From NCBI GenBank assembly GCA_029204225.1, contig CM055109.1, positions 49,066,599 through 49,130,598 of the forward strand: 64,000 nucleotides of DNA, in the 5' to 3' direction. Positions 34,830 through 46,785 of the stretch are shown here, one piece after another (positions within the stretch are counted from its first letter, which is position 1; every line of letters begins with the position of its first letter). The stretch is from Diphasiastrum complanatum (taxonomy: Eukaryota > Streptophyta > Lycopodiopsida > Lycopodiales > Lycopodiaceae). The notes beneath the pieces are model-generated. The model worked only from the letters and a program-made list of their open reading frames with translations. It was not told the DNA's origin and did no database searches. A program made the position numbers and the translations under genes.

Positions 34830-36424
34830 ATGCTCAAATTAGAAGCAAATGGTAATAATTCCCTGGGGATGGAGACACACCACACGATTAAACAGTCCAG
34901 ATGGCTTCAAGAGAATCTGAGAGGTAGCCACTTGATTGCTCTTCTCTAAATTAAGAAGTTCAGAGTGCATAACCTTTTTTTATAGCTCCTTTGTTCTATC
35001 TCGTCTAGCGCGTATATTTCTAATGATTGTAATATGCTAAATATGTTGCTCTTGGTTGAGCTGACAATAAAAAACTTACAGATGTAGACGACAGGGTCAA
35101 GACCATGCTTGAGCTGATTGAAGGGGATGCAGATTCCTTTGCTCAAAGAGCAGAACATTATTACCAAAAAAGACCGCAACTTGTGAAGGAAGTTGAAGGT
35201 TTCCATCGGGCTTATCGTTCTTTGGCGGCCACGCTGATAGGGAATATGCATCAGAATTCTCCTAAAGATTTGCAAATTCAGTCTGGACTATCTTTGGATT
35301 CTCCTAGGATTACCCCATTCGGCAAGCAGCTCCAATTCAAAAATAGATCGACCAGTGGTACACTGAAAGATTCAGGTTCATTGCAGGGTGACAGGAATTC
35401 ACAGGATAACGATGATGCATTAGAGTCTGATGAACATTCTGCAGAAGGGTCACATATAAAAGCTAAGACAAGCCCACCATCAGCAGATCACGAAGAGTCA
35501 TCTGCATCTTCTTCAGATATTGAATATGAACATGCAGCCCAACCGACTGGGAAATTGCCGCAAGGTCTACTTGACCAGAAAGCAGAAAATAAGGATCTGG
35601 TTGAAGAGTCTAAGAGGCTAGCAGAGGAATGTGATGCTGCTAAGAAACTAGTGGTGGATTTGCAGCAAGAAATTTCCAGATTGCAGGAAAGTAACAATGT
35701 GCTTATTGACGAAACCACTTTGCTCAATGACAGGTGTGAAAAGCTCGAAGAGGAAGTGTCTGGCTTGCTGAAAAATAAGATGGCTGATGAAAATGGAGTA
35801 ATCGCTGGGGTAGAAAATATGAAAAGGCTAGAAGCGGAAATTCAGTTATTGCAAGAAACCCGTGGGCAAAATGAAAAGTATATTTTTGCTGGTGCTGAAA
35901 AATTACATTTGCTCGAAGAGGAGTTTTACAGGTTGGAAAAGGAGAAGGTAAATATTGAAAACCAACTCAGAGAGAGCGCAGAAAAAGAAAAAGCTTCGAT
36001 GGCAGCTTTAAAGTTTATGAAAGGAGAACTAGTCTGTGTTCTGAAAAAAAACAAGAAGATGCAAGAGGATTTAGCAAACAATATAAGCCACAGATTGACT
36101 GCGAACATTTCCTTGATCAATAAAGATGCAGAAATTTATAAGCTGAACAAGGACCTTCAAGACCTAAAAACAATGTTATCAGCAATACATGAAAAGGTTT
36201 CATATTTGCAGGAGGACAACGACAAACAGAAAATTTTATTGGCTGATATATCTGAGGAGAAAAGAAATGCCATAAGGCAACTGTGCTTTTCCATAGAGAT
36301 GACAAAGGAAAGAAATTCAAGGTTGGAACAAACCATTTGTCTATATAAGAGAAAATTTGACGAGTTTAACTCCGCGATTCATCGTTCAGGCTGGAAGTCA
36401 CTCTTCACCAATCACTGGATGTGA
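34830..36424 (+). CDS. NETWORKED-family actin-binding protein, NET4-like, about 478 aa, two exons
   Basis: The exons are 34830-34923 and 35082-36424, with a phase 1 intron 34924-35081 (GT...ACAG); the splice restores the continuous NAB sequence [20 protein letters not shown]. The NAB actin-binding domain covers about residues 14-85 ([26 protein letters not shown]). An acidic, serine-rich linker follows, then a long coiled coil at about 195-430. The tail [13 protein letters not shown] at about 426-437 matches the IRQ motif of NET4-type proteins, which are reported to link actin to the vacuole and to bind Rab7-type GTPases. Oddly, the usual SWWW at the start of NAB reads SLGM. The start is uncertain: in-frame ATGs lie at 34830 and 34869, and the frame is open upstream to the acceptor at 34769. 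Two out-of-frame upstream ATGs lie at 34771 and 34795. The role is by family only. Confidence 0.82.
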
Positions 36425-37586
36425 CCGGCTTAGCCATGTTCCATTGCTTCTTAAGGTTTGAGGTTGGATTTTTTACTAAACCAGAAGAATGTACCTATTC
36501 ACTCAAAAGCGTGTTGGTGAAGGCTGCCTTTCCTCTTCTTGGGGTTTGAGGATAACTATATGACAACAGAGAGGAGGAAAAAAGAGGAGCAAAGCGTCTA
36601 CGTGATCCATTAAATTGATCAAAAAATATCAAAAGCCTATGCTGCTTTGAGGTTGCAAATAAGATAACTGCTATTCGCTAGAGAAGACTGTTCGGTCTCA
36701 TATGGGTTGGTGGTCACTTTCATAGACATCCAGATTGATATTTTGGCATAAAATTTGAAAAACATGTCTATAAGAACCGTGATCCCAGAATGTTTTTGGT
36801 TTTCCATCATGTTTACTATGTGATTTAATAATCAAACAGTTCTCAACAACCATATGCATGGAAGATCAGGTTGTCCTCACAAGCAACTGTCGAAGCAGGA
36901 GTAGAACATACCAGTTAGTTTTGTTCCTGTTTTCTGCATTGACCAAAGCAAGCAGTGGTTTGAGAGGACAATGTATTGAAATCTGAATATATATTCATAG
37001 CACTTTGATTGTTCGTTAGCTTGATATTAAAGAAATTCGGTGTGCTTTCTTGATAAATGAGAATAGTTTTGGATTTAAAAAAAGATTCAACATGTTCCCA
37101 AATGCCCACCTTTAATGCTAGTGTTGCTCTGCTGTCATTGGAAACGATATCATTAGTGACATAATGTAAGTGCCTCATTGGTGCCATTTGAAACAATATG
37201 AATAGTGGCATAGGCTTGTCTCTTGTGCACAAGTTACAAAAGAACTACTTTTTGCAGGCCCTTATTATCAAGTGCTGAGCTGCAAAGCTTACAAACTAAC
37301 TGCTGAGATGATAATATATACGGCTATGCTTGTAAAGCACTCAACATGATTGTTGGTAATCATTTGCCATCGTGCCATATTGCAACCATTCCAAAAGTAC
37401 TTTTGCTTATATGCATTTAGGCCGAGGAAAAATTTGAAGGACAAGTTATATGAAAATGCAGTTCCTTAATGTTTTGCTTACTGACTACTCACGGAATTAG
37501 ATGCATTAAGCTGATGTATGGAAGCAGGGAATATGTCAATCAGTTTGGTGGGTTTTGACATTTGGAAAGCTGATCGTTTTTTGTGT
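36425..37586 (+). other. 3' flank of NET gene, no feature recognised
   Basis: This AT-rich sequence must hold the 3' untranslated region, but I cannot place the polyadenylation site. The 105-codon minus-strand frame at 36915-37232 shows no known domain. Confidence 0.4.
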
Positions 37587-37706
37587 GGGGGGGGGGGGAA
37601 GGCCCTGCCCGAGGGCCTTCCGTGCTGGGAGGGCCGTTGCCCAAGGGCGGGAGCCCTAGGGCAGGGCTCGAACTGCACGGAAGGCCCGAGGGCTGCGGCC
37701 TTCCCC
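37587..37706. repeat. GC-rich block with nested inverted repeats and poly-G
   Basis: A run of 12 G (37587-37598) opens a roughly 120 bp block of very high GC in AT-rich surroundings. GGAAGGCCC (37597-37605) pairs perfectly with GGGCCTTCC (37613-37621) across a 7 bp loop. GGAAGGCC (37679-37686) pairs with GGCCTTCC (37697-37704). The outer ends GGGGAAGGCC (37595-37604) and GGCCTTCCCC (37697-37706) form a 10 bp terminal inverted repeat. It could be a miniature element or a foldback insertion; no clear target duplication is seen. Confidence 0.7.
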
Positions 37707-38493
37707 TACGTAATGCTTAGTGCGAAGGGTGGAGATGGGTGGAGATTCCTGCAGAATGGATCACTAATCCAGCTGTCAGAGTAATCATTCCAGCAGAACT
37801 TGATAGTAATTGAGCTAGCAGGCATTCCATATTGTGGCATTAAGAACTGTGTGCTTGAAAATTCTGTGGGAGGAGGTGCCTCCAGAATACACACAAACTC
37901 TGATCACTGAGCATTACGTCTTCTAAATGCTTTATAGAATATCTTTCTGTTTGATGAGGATTAGTTTTAACGTGACCTTTTCATTATAAGTCGGCTTTAT
38001 TGGTCATCTTGAAATGCATATTTCTGTGATGAATGATTAGCGTAAGTTCTGTGATCATGATCAAGAAATTCTAAAGAATAGCTCTCAACATAGCACTGCA
38101 CGACTTGAGAGCAAGAAACTTATTCATACTTGTGGGGCGCGCACATGTATGTATGGTAGAAAACAAAATAAACAAGGCTCAGCTATGAAATCAAAGTTGC
38201 CTATGCAGAGTGCTAAGAATAAATATATACTCTTTGGGAATACTTGGAGTCTAACCAATAATACAATTGGAATTTCTGCCTTCTTTAGGGGCTAGAGCAA
38301 AGAATTTCACGTTAAACTAGGTCAAGCCAAATTGAACATGCTTCGATTTTGTTGTGCTCCTGAGATTACGTGGGCTTTATGCACTCTTATTACTCCTGTT
38401 ACAACTCAAATGCTAATAGTAGCAAAACTCTTCCATCACCTCTCAAACTTCATTGATCTACTTTATCATGTACTTTAGTCTTTTAAGTATTAT
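37707..38493. other. Intergenic sequence, nothing recognised
   Basis: No gene, element boundary or RNA is recognised in this stretch. Confidence 0.4.
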
Positions 38494-38579
38494 GGAAAGT
38501 GCCGAGCGGAGGACATAGGTGAGGCTAAATTTTTGTGGAAAGTCGAACCGGGCAGAATGTCCTTTGCTCGGCACCTTCC
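38494..38579. repeat. Imperfect hairpin of 86 bp
   Basis: The 23 bp arm 38494-38516 (ggaaagtgccgagcgg...) pairs with 38557-38579 at 20 of 23 positions, leaving a 40 bp loop. Size and pairing fit a small foldback element or a microRNA-like precursor. Neither can be claimed without further data. Confidence 0.65.
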
Positions 38580-38786
38580 ATTGTATAATGGGTACCTTTG
38601 ACTTTTCTTAGATTTATTAAATGTGAAACACTTTGACTTTGATCGACCAGTCTGGAAGTGCCACGTGGTAGCAGTACGCCTGACGCGATGGGCGGAAAGC
38701 ATAGCACGGGCATGCGGAAAGACATAATTTTTTTGCTTTTTTAAACTATTCAAATAACGGGCAGAATAGAGGTATCCATTACCTGA

Positions 38787-38790
<4 letters not shown>

Positions 38791-38860
<70 letters not shown>
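38791..38860 (+). repeat. (TC)35 microsatellite
   Basis: This is an uninterrupted TC dinucleotide tract of 70 bp in otherwise ordinary sequence. Confidence 0.98.
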
Positions 38861-38862
<2 letters not shown>

Positions 38863-39059
38863 GGACTCTATTTCACTATAGTACTCCCTGTAAAACTTTA
38901 AAAATGCAACTTCGTAAGGATTACAAAGTTTTTTTACGATACGCTCAAGCACCAACTAAAAATATAATCAAGTAATGTCAAACTTTGGATTTTGTGAATT
39001 GGGGGTTCTTGGGGGAGGCAATAACTTGCATCTCAAGCAACTTTGATCCACGGTGAGGA

Positions 39060-39400
39060 TTCGTTCTCTATTAGGCCTTGTAATTGAACGATGGGCATTA
39101 CAACCAACATGGTGCCTCAAAACTAAGGCTAACAACCCCCTTTGCAAATAGTAATGCAAGGTCCCAACTCCCCTATACATAGATTCATTTGCTATTGATA
39201 CTCTACACATGCATTTACGGTCCCAAACCTTGTACTAATTCCAATTAGTGTGTTATGGGCCTCACAAGGATATTAATTAATTGTGGGGCACGTCCAGTAT
39301 GATGTGGCATAACTAATAAGCTTGTTTCAATGGAGTACCATGTATCCAAGACTAGGAGTATACCGAATCCTATATACTGGTCATGGAAATGTGGTTGCAA
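39060..39400 (-). repeat. LTR fragment related to 55560-55726
   Basis: The segment around 39240-39370 (attaattaattgtggggca, gatgtggcataactaataa) resembles the LTR-like sequence at about 55590-55720. It is a partial, diverged copy with no internal coding part attached. Borders are approximate. Confidence 0.45.
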
Positions 39401-39439
39401 AGGAGCATAAAGTTATCAATGTTTGATGAAGATTTTGTT

Positions 39440-40431
39440 TCCTTTTGTCACCAAAATTGTAGAAAATGAACAATTTTTGTTGTCTCTCTGATTTTTTCAA
39501 ATCCAAATGGATCTTAGGAATGGTGATCTGTTTGGCTTTCCCTGCTCAGCAATCAAAACAAATTTCAAGAAAAAAATTTCCATGGAAGTCAAACAAAATC
39601 CTTTCAACATTAACCCTAAAATACAATTTTAACACTAATATGCCAAGACAAGATGCCTAAATGCAAGCTATCATCCATCCGTGGATCAGAAACATGATAA
39701 AAATGAAAAATTGTCGTAGCTCCCTGCCATCGGCACTAAAATTATAGCAAAGTATTCCCTATCCTCCTTTAAACCTAGATCCAAACTCAATCAAGCATCA
39801 AGAGATGAAGAGGATTAACTTGTTGTCATGCAGAGATTTGTTTCCATGAGAGCGATGGCATGGTTCAGATTCAACATGTGGAAAGATCACCTGATTAACA
39901 CTAGGATCCACTTACACTAGCAATTTACACTACACATCCAATAGATAAAGCTTACTACTCTCTCTCTCTCTCTCATAAAAAAATATATCAAGTCTCAATT
40001 CCAACAAGTAGGAAATCTAACAAATAAAAAATCCAACAAAGTATGAGAGATGGATTAGGAAAAGAAAATCAAGGACATTCGATTCCAATTGATAGAGGCT
40101 CAACCTGCTTAATTGAAATGACATGAAAAATGAATCACAAACTACCACTATATATAGTGGATTTTAGGGCTTTGGCCTCAAATCCTATTGGCCAATTTTC
40201 ACCTCCCTTATTATTTGAAATTTAAAATTTTGGGGGGAACCCTTTTTATTCACTAACTTGACTATTAGGCCTTGCGACATTTAACTCTCACAAAAAGGCC
40301 TAAAGTCCTTCTATTAGCTTTTAACTAATCAAATAACTATGTGATCATCGGGTTGGACTTACACACGACCAAATGTCTCTCACTTATTATCTAAGGTTAG
40401 GGTTGCCTTGAAATCCACAAACCCTCCAACA
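39440..40431 (-). mobile_element. Fragment: leader, primer site and 5' LTR of the GGCGCC-site gypsy family
   Basis: The segment 39440-39715 resembles the leader at 53400-53647. A degraded primer site follows at 39717-39739 (compare gctccccggcaacggcgcca at 53648). An LTR then runs from about 39743 to 40431, ending ccctccaaca, which gives a minus-strand LTR start of TGTTGGAGGG. The LTR contains a short CT run at 39959-39974, as in the 53.9 kb copy. Gag is missing, so this is a 5' end fragment. Confidence 0.6.
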
Positions 40432-40733
40432 GTAATCAATTTTGTTTGATTAATGGCCCAAGTATGGCATCCTGTATGTACAGGCCCATTTTGAAGATCC
40501 CATTAGTAGGTAGTTATATTAGGCCCCATTTCAAGATCTTGTGGGTATAAGTTCAACTTGTGGTGCCAAGCTATTGGGTTCATATGGCACAGTCTCCTAT
40601 GCCATAGAAAATCCATCGACTCATGGACTTAATGAGTCTGCTCTGTTGGTAGGCATACCTTCAGATGATACAGCTTGCCTTTACATCTTCCTTGAGTGAT
40701 TAGTGTACTGCAACAACACTGCATGCTTCATCG

Positions 40734-41522
40734 GTGAATGTCACTCGCATGCCTGCATCTGCTATCCTTGCAACTGATAACAAATCTTTCTACAGTGTCG
40801 GTACATATAGGACATCATCCAATCTTCGATCTCTGCCGTTGGTGTTGAGCCAAAGCACTCCAATGCCACTCACTTCATATCTTGATCCATCTCCAAGAAT
40901 TATGTATCTGGAGGAATCAGATTGTCAAAACTCTGCAATGATCTATCTGGTTGTAACGAAATGTGATGTTGCACCAGAATCAAGAATGACTTCTTGGAAG
41001 TTGGTTGAGGATGTAGCACATACATCTGTGCATAAGTAAGCAATTGAGTTTTTGCTTACTCGTTCTTCAGCCATTTTGGAGGATTCTGGTTCCTCTACAT
41101 GTGATGTGGTATTGGAGCTTTCTTTTCTGCTCTGTGTCTTCTTATTTCTTGGATTGACATATCAATCCATGGCTGCATGTCCCTTCTTGTGACAATGTAT
41201 GCACTCGATTTTTGGATTCAACCAACATCGGTCCACTGTGTGGCCTTCACATCTGCATCTGTTACATGTCTTCTTGTCGTTGTTTCATTGCTTGCAATTC
41301 TATCCCTTTGATCTGCCTTCTTGATCTCCCTCTTTCTGCTGACTTAGGTCATGGCTTCTTGTCGACTCCCTCTTAGGATAGGCCTTATTCTTTGACTGGT
41401 CTTGGCCATAGTGCTTCTCCTCTGAGTATGAGTGAAGTCTTTACTTTCCAGGCCAAGAAATTCGACCTGTCTGCTTCAAGTACTGTGAAAAACTTCGATT
41501 GGATGCTGCTAATGGAAGCCAT
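40734..41522 (-). pseudogene. Copia gag and protease remnant
   Basis: A gag start at 41522 (MASISSIQSKFFTVLEADRS, then FLAWKVKTSLILRGEALW) lies just inside the complement of a methionine-tRNA-type primer site. Knuckle motifs are readable on the minus strand at about 41160-41280 (CNRCRCEGHTVDRC and CIHCHKKGHAAMD). The protease motif ILDSGATSHF is at about 40950-40995. Most of gag between the start and the knuckles is lost, and frames are broken. Pol beyond the protease is absent to the left. Confidence 0.72.
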
Positions 41523-41555
41523 AGTCTCAGTAATGAGGCTTTGATTGAGCTTTGT

Positions 41556-42538
41556 GCTCTGATACCACTGATGGTGGAAATCTCCGATGGCCGAGCAATC
41601 GGGTTGCTCTGACACCACTGATGTATGGAAACCAGCCTTCGATGACGTCGGAGACTTCGACCACTTCGAAGTCGGAGATGAGCTCAGATGGAGCCGATCT
41701 ATCGGACAAAGCTACTACTTCATTCCGCAATCAGAGATCCTCCAAGCTACAAATAGCTACTGCTAATCTGATGCTAAATTATGAATAGTAGATAATGTCA
41801 AGATGACAACGAAAGTATATCTACCATTGAATTGAATAAGCGAGACAAAGCATTCAAAGATTGCACACACATAGAGCAATAGGAACTGCTACTTGTCTAT
41901 ATTAACAAAATCAAGCCCCCCCCCCAATGGGCGCCCTACTACCCTCATATAGATGGTCCATGGACCCCTCCAATGCACTATGGAGTTTCATGCTCATCCA
42001 ATGAGAGAGAGAGAAGCCTAGGAGAGTTAAAGAATCTCCAAGAGCCTCCATAGGCTTATGGAATGTCAAGAGACTCCTTCCATAACCTATGACTCTTTGA
42101 ATGCCTTTCTTGTGGGAGTTGGGAACTCAATGGACACTTTAGAAGGGCGCCCTCCTACTAGGTCCCATTGCCCAAGTTGTGCAAGTATACTTTGGTCCTA
42201 GACCAATAAAGTGATATGGTTCAAGGTTGAGGCCCAAGGTTTAGAAAAATAGTCATCCAATGACTTTCTAACACCTCTCTAGGTTCCATACCTTTATCCA
42301 AGGCATAGACACCTACCTGCCCTTAACCAAGGACACTAGTACCTTACTCTAAGACATCTATCCTTAATACTTAGGGTACCCCTTATCCAAGGGTCACGTG
42401 ACTCCATACCTCCAACTAAGGTATAGTCACTTGCCTGCCCTTATCCAAGGGCACATATCCTTAATCCTAAGGGTACCTTGCCATTTAGCCCCCAACACTA
42501 AATGGACTATTAGGGGTCTGAAGTACTACTAGTTACAC
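41556..42538 (-). repeat. Copia LTR with doubled primer-site segment
   Basis: The complement of the primer site (gctctgatacca) lies at 41556-41567, and a near copy (gctctgacacca) follows at 41606-41617, each followed by ctgatg. The LTR probably begins at 41619 (TGATGTATGG) and runs to about 42538; the right end is approximate. It contains repeated short tracts such as ccttatccaaggg. It belongs to the gag/protease remnant on its left. Confidence 0.5.
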
Positions 42539-42566
42539 AGGTATGTAGCATTCCTTTCCACTAAAC

Positions 42567-42962
42567 TTAAATTTTTCCTTGTAGGGAGAAATTTGAAAAA
42601 TTCTTCTGGAGATCAGCCTCCTTTTCCCAGGTATCCTCCTCTTCTGATTTGCCCCTCCACCTGACTAAAAATTTTCGAAGCACTCTACTCCGTAGAGTTC
42701 TCTGCCGGCTATTAACAATCACCTCGGGTTCAGGTGGTCCACTCACGGACTCATCACAAAGAAGTTTCACTAGATCTTCCACAGGGACCAGGGTCTCCCC
42801 AACCCCCAATGAGGGTTTCAACTTACTAACGTGGAAAACAGGATGAATTTCAACATTAGCTGGAAGGTCTAGTTTGTATGCGACCTTGTTTATCACTTGG
42901 ATAATCTTAAAAGGACCGCAATACCTAGGCGCCAACTTTGCACACTTAATAGTTTTCAAGAT
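42567..42962 (-). pseudogene. Gypsy integrase C-terminus and chromodomain fragment
   Basis: The frame reads [19 protein letters not shown] and [13 protein letters not shown], then a chromodomain-like [19 protein letters not shown] and a tail FSNFSL. This is the 3' end of a gypsy pol. Upstream on the minus strand it joins directly to copia RNase H sequence at about 42960, so the rest of the gypsy element is missing. Confidence 0.78.
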
Positions 42963-44156
42963 TTCATCAGAATATCCACTATGCTGATGAAGATTGTCGT
43001 TGCTGACATCTCCATAGCAGATTCAATGGTTCATGGTAGCTCGAATGTACCTCATGACTCTTATGAGAGCCTTCCAATGAGTAATGTTAAAATTAGCCAT
43101 ATATTGGCTGAGTGAGCTTACTGCAAAAGAGAGATCTGGTCTTTTATAGACCATTGCGTATATGAGAGATCCAAGTATCAGTCGATAAGGATACTCTCTC
43201 ATCTGCTCCTCTTCCTGCTTGGTCTGGGGACATTGGTCCTTCGACAAGTGTAGGCCTGGATCCATTGGTGAGTGAGCTAATTTACAATTCATTAGATTGT
43301 ATCTGTTAAGAACATTGTGAAGATACCTTTGTTGAGTGATGTAAATCAGTCGTTTTGCTCTGTCTTTGTGGATTTGAATGCCCAGACAGAAATGAGTTTC
43401 ATTCGAATCAGTCATGTCAAACTCTGAAAATAGCATCTGCTTGGAATCCTTGACCAAATTGGTATTGTTGCTGAAGAGCAACGTATCATCCACGTATAAG
43501 GTGATGATAATGAAGGATTGCTGCACTGACTTGGAATAGATGTTGCAATCAGCAATGCTTAGTTTAAATTCTTGTTCGATGATGAATGTGTTGATCCTCT
43601 GAAACCAAGCTCTGGCAGACTATTTCAAGCCGTACAGTGCTTTGTAGAGTTTACAGACGTGATTCTTCATACCTTCCAGAATGTATTCTTCGGGCTGGAT
43701 CATGTAGATATCTTCTTGTATAACTCCATTTAGATAAGTTGTTTGTACATCAAGTTGATGTACTTTGAGGTCGGCAGCTGCAGCATAAGACAAGAGCATT
43801 CGGATCGACGAATGTTTGACTACTGGACTGAAAGTCTTGCTGTAGTCAACATTCGGGATCTGAGTGAATACTCGTGCTACCAGTCTTGCCTTCCTTCGAT
43901 CAATTGCTCCGTTGGCATTGTATTTGATCTTAAAGATCCATTTGCAATCAATGATATTGCAGCCAATAGGAGCTTCAACTAATGACCACATCTGGTTCTT
44001 GATCAGAGAGGAATACTCTCTATCCATAGCTTCTCTCCAGAGATCAGAGTCTGGTTGGCTGAGTGCCTCTTCGACTGTCATCGGTTCTTGTATCAAGAGA
44101 CATGCAGACTCAAGAGTATACCTTGTGGGCGTGGAGTCTTGTACTATCACGCTCAA
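42963..44156 (-). pseudogene. Copia reverse transcriptase and RNase H fragment
   Basis: The frame 43620-44156 shows the RT start (DCKWIFKIKYNANGAIDRRKARL), VHQLDVQTTYLNGVIQEDIYM and KALYGLK. After a break, 43023-43526 shows the active-site box LYVDDTLLFS and the RT-to-RNase H region (SPMDPGLHL, YRLILGSLIYAM, RPDLSFAVSSLSQYM). A further frame change leads to HSGYSDE at about 42960, the start of RNase H, where copia sequence stops. The 5' side ends at about 44160, so integrase and gag are absent. Confidence 0.82.
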
Positions 44157-44561
44157 CCGCCAAAGTCAACATCACCAGAGGATAACTAACCAACAGTTTA
44201 GCATTAAACCTATCTTATAAACTATTGTTAAGTAATCTTAATATGTTTTCAGATGGTATAAGTAAAAGATCGATTGCAGATATATAGACTGACAGATAGA
44301 GATGCGAGTAAGAGAGAAGTGCCATCATATTGTTAGCATTATAAGCTATGCATGAAAATCTGCCAACGAGCATAACATAGCAATTTCGTGAGAAGAGTGA
44401 CAGACCACCAACAAGCAAGACACTGATCAACTCACTCAAAAACAAAATACAAACACAATTTCTCTCTCCTATTCCATCTCTCATTATACGTGTCGTTTTG
44501 TTTGATTGAATGATTTGAAATCTATGGTCTGTAGTCATTTGCTTAGGATCTTGCAATATGG
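44157..44561. other. Spacer, nothing recognised
   Basis: This 405 bp stretch lies between the copia fragment and the next LTR. No domain or RNA is recognised. Confidence 0.4.
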
Positions 44562-45306
44562 TGTCATGTATTACTAGTACATCAACGCTTATCAACGCAT
44601 TAGAATATCCATTGTAAGCTTTGTAGGCCCAAAAGGAACTATTAGCCTATAGAACAAGGCGGTTCCCTCTTTAGGCCCTCCAAAGTAATTAATAAGGATA
44701 ATAGGCCAACAAGGGCCCAAATACATTTAATAAGACTTAACAAGGGCTTAACATCTTTAGGATAGTTATGTTTAGTTAAGTTAGGGGACTTGTCCATAAG
44801 TAGGCAAGAGACATCAATTTTGTAATCTTTTGGCTCATTTGCAATTGAGAGAACTAGGAGCTCCATCTCCTCTTCCTCCTTTGTGAATGTCCCTAAGCAT
44901 GACTACGCCTATCAGACTCAAACATAACATTAGTGATAGAAATCATGTTTGATCTGATTACGTAGCCAAACATCAAGCATGAAGACATTAGAATGATGAT
45001 TTGTCGCAAACAGCTAGATTGATTGTCAGTCGTGAATTAGTTGCGAAAGACAAGACTAAATATTAGTTGCGAAGAACTAGAAGCCTTGGGATCTTGATCT
45101 TGCTAGGTCTCATTTGCCCTATCACATGAATTCATGTACTCCTCACTCTCCATTATGGAATCCATCTCTTTTTTAGCTTCACTTTGATATGAGCTTTATG
45201 GTAGCTTGTGGTTATTCTTCATCTTTGGTTCTCTTCAACATACGTGTGGTGGTTTCCTCTTTGTTCTAGATTGCCTGGCTTGGATTAAGAGGTATGGCAC
45301 ATGACA
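44562..45306 (+). repeat. 5' LTR of non-coding element
   Basis: It is 745 bp with TGTCATGT...ACATGACA ends. The first 310 bp or so recur at 46786-47095. Confidence 0.72.
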
Positions 45307-45902
45307 TTTCTTGGTATCAGAGCATAGATCCTAAATTCATGATGATTCTATGTGAATTTCATTAAATTTGATAAGTTTATTGCATTTGTAGCTTTCTTTT
45401 TGCTAATTTTTAAGTTTGCAATCCTCAAGTTGATTTACATTTAGAGCATTGTCTTAGCTTTGATCTGATCCACATGGCAGGTCATTTGGATTAGTATCCA
45501 AAAAGTTATGACAAATCTTGTTTCCTAACTCTAGTTTTGCTAAAAAATTTCTTTCAAAACTTTCAGCCATGTTCTGTTGTGAGTTTGACTATCAAATCAC
45601 ATTCAATCATTAATTTGATCTTATAGAAATTGTTGTTAGCATTTTAGAGGTACTGAGTTTTTTGATTTGGATCAATATTAAGAAAGTTATGATCAAATTA
45701 GTGGAGGTGGGTCAGATTTGCCAGAATTTTGAAATTTTCTTTTGGATTTTTTTTCAAGTGAGAGAGAAGCACTTCACTTTTTCAAACTTGAAGTTTAATT
45801 TCATTGTAATTTTTTTTTCAAATTCTTCATTTTGAAGTTTCGCAGGTTTAAAACAAAAAAAAAATGACCTAACCCTACCCTCTCAAAGCCCTAACTCTTA
45901 GG

Positions 45903-46261
<359 letters not shown>

Positions 46262-46785
46262 CTGTACCCAAGCCCAACCCTTCCCTCCCCTCTTGCGTGC
46301 GGCGTCGTCCCCTCCCCGCTCCCTTCCTGTCCCTCCCCTCCTCTCTTCCTTCTCCTGCGTATCCCTATCCCCTTCTATGCGACGCCCAACATGCCCAACA
46401 GCCTTCTGGGCCAGAGGGCCTCTGAGGAATATTCCTTGGATATTCTTAAAAGAATATTTTGTAGAATAATTTCCTAAGAGCACTTGAATGCACCACCAGA
46501 GCAATCGTAAAAACTTTTTGCCGCAAATCTTCATAATTTCCTATGGGTCCTACCAATTTCCCACGAGCACTGAAATGTTTCATGGAATCCAAAGTATTAT
46601 GTATTTCAATTTGTAAATTTCTTTTAATACCCCCCTCCTAAGTTGTATATAACCCATTTTACTAGTTTTTTCTTTAAACATCCATAACTTCCTTGTTTGA
46701 GTCGGATTTCAGTGGACTAAAAACTAAAAGTGATCAAAACGACAAGCCTGACACTACTAAGTTATTAAAATTTTGTAATTATTAC

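Noticed and set aside
37587-37706. Possible rRNA, tRNA or other structural RNA gene in the GC-rich block
   Set aside because: The hairpins do not form a cloverleaf and no conserved rRNA motif is present.
37518-37784. 88-codon frame through the GC-rich block
   Set aside because: Its composition follows the poly-G and palindromes; there is no recognisable domain.
42567-44156. A single host gene with reverse-transcriptase homology
   Set aside because: The frames belong to two different retroelement superfamilies joined at about 42960, with stops and missing domains on both sides.
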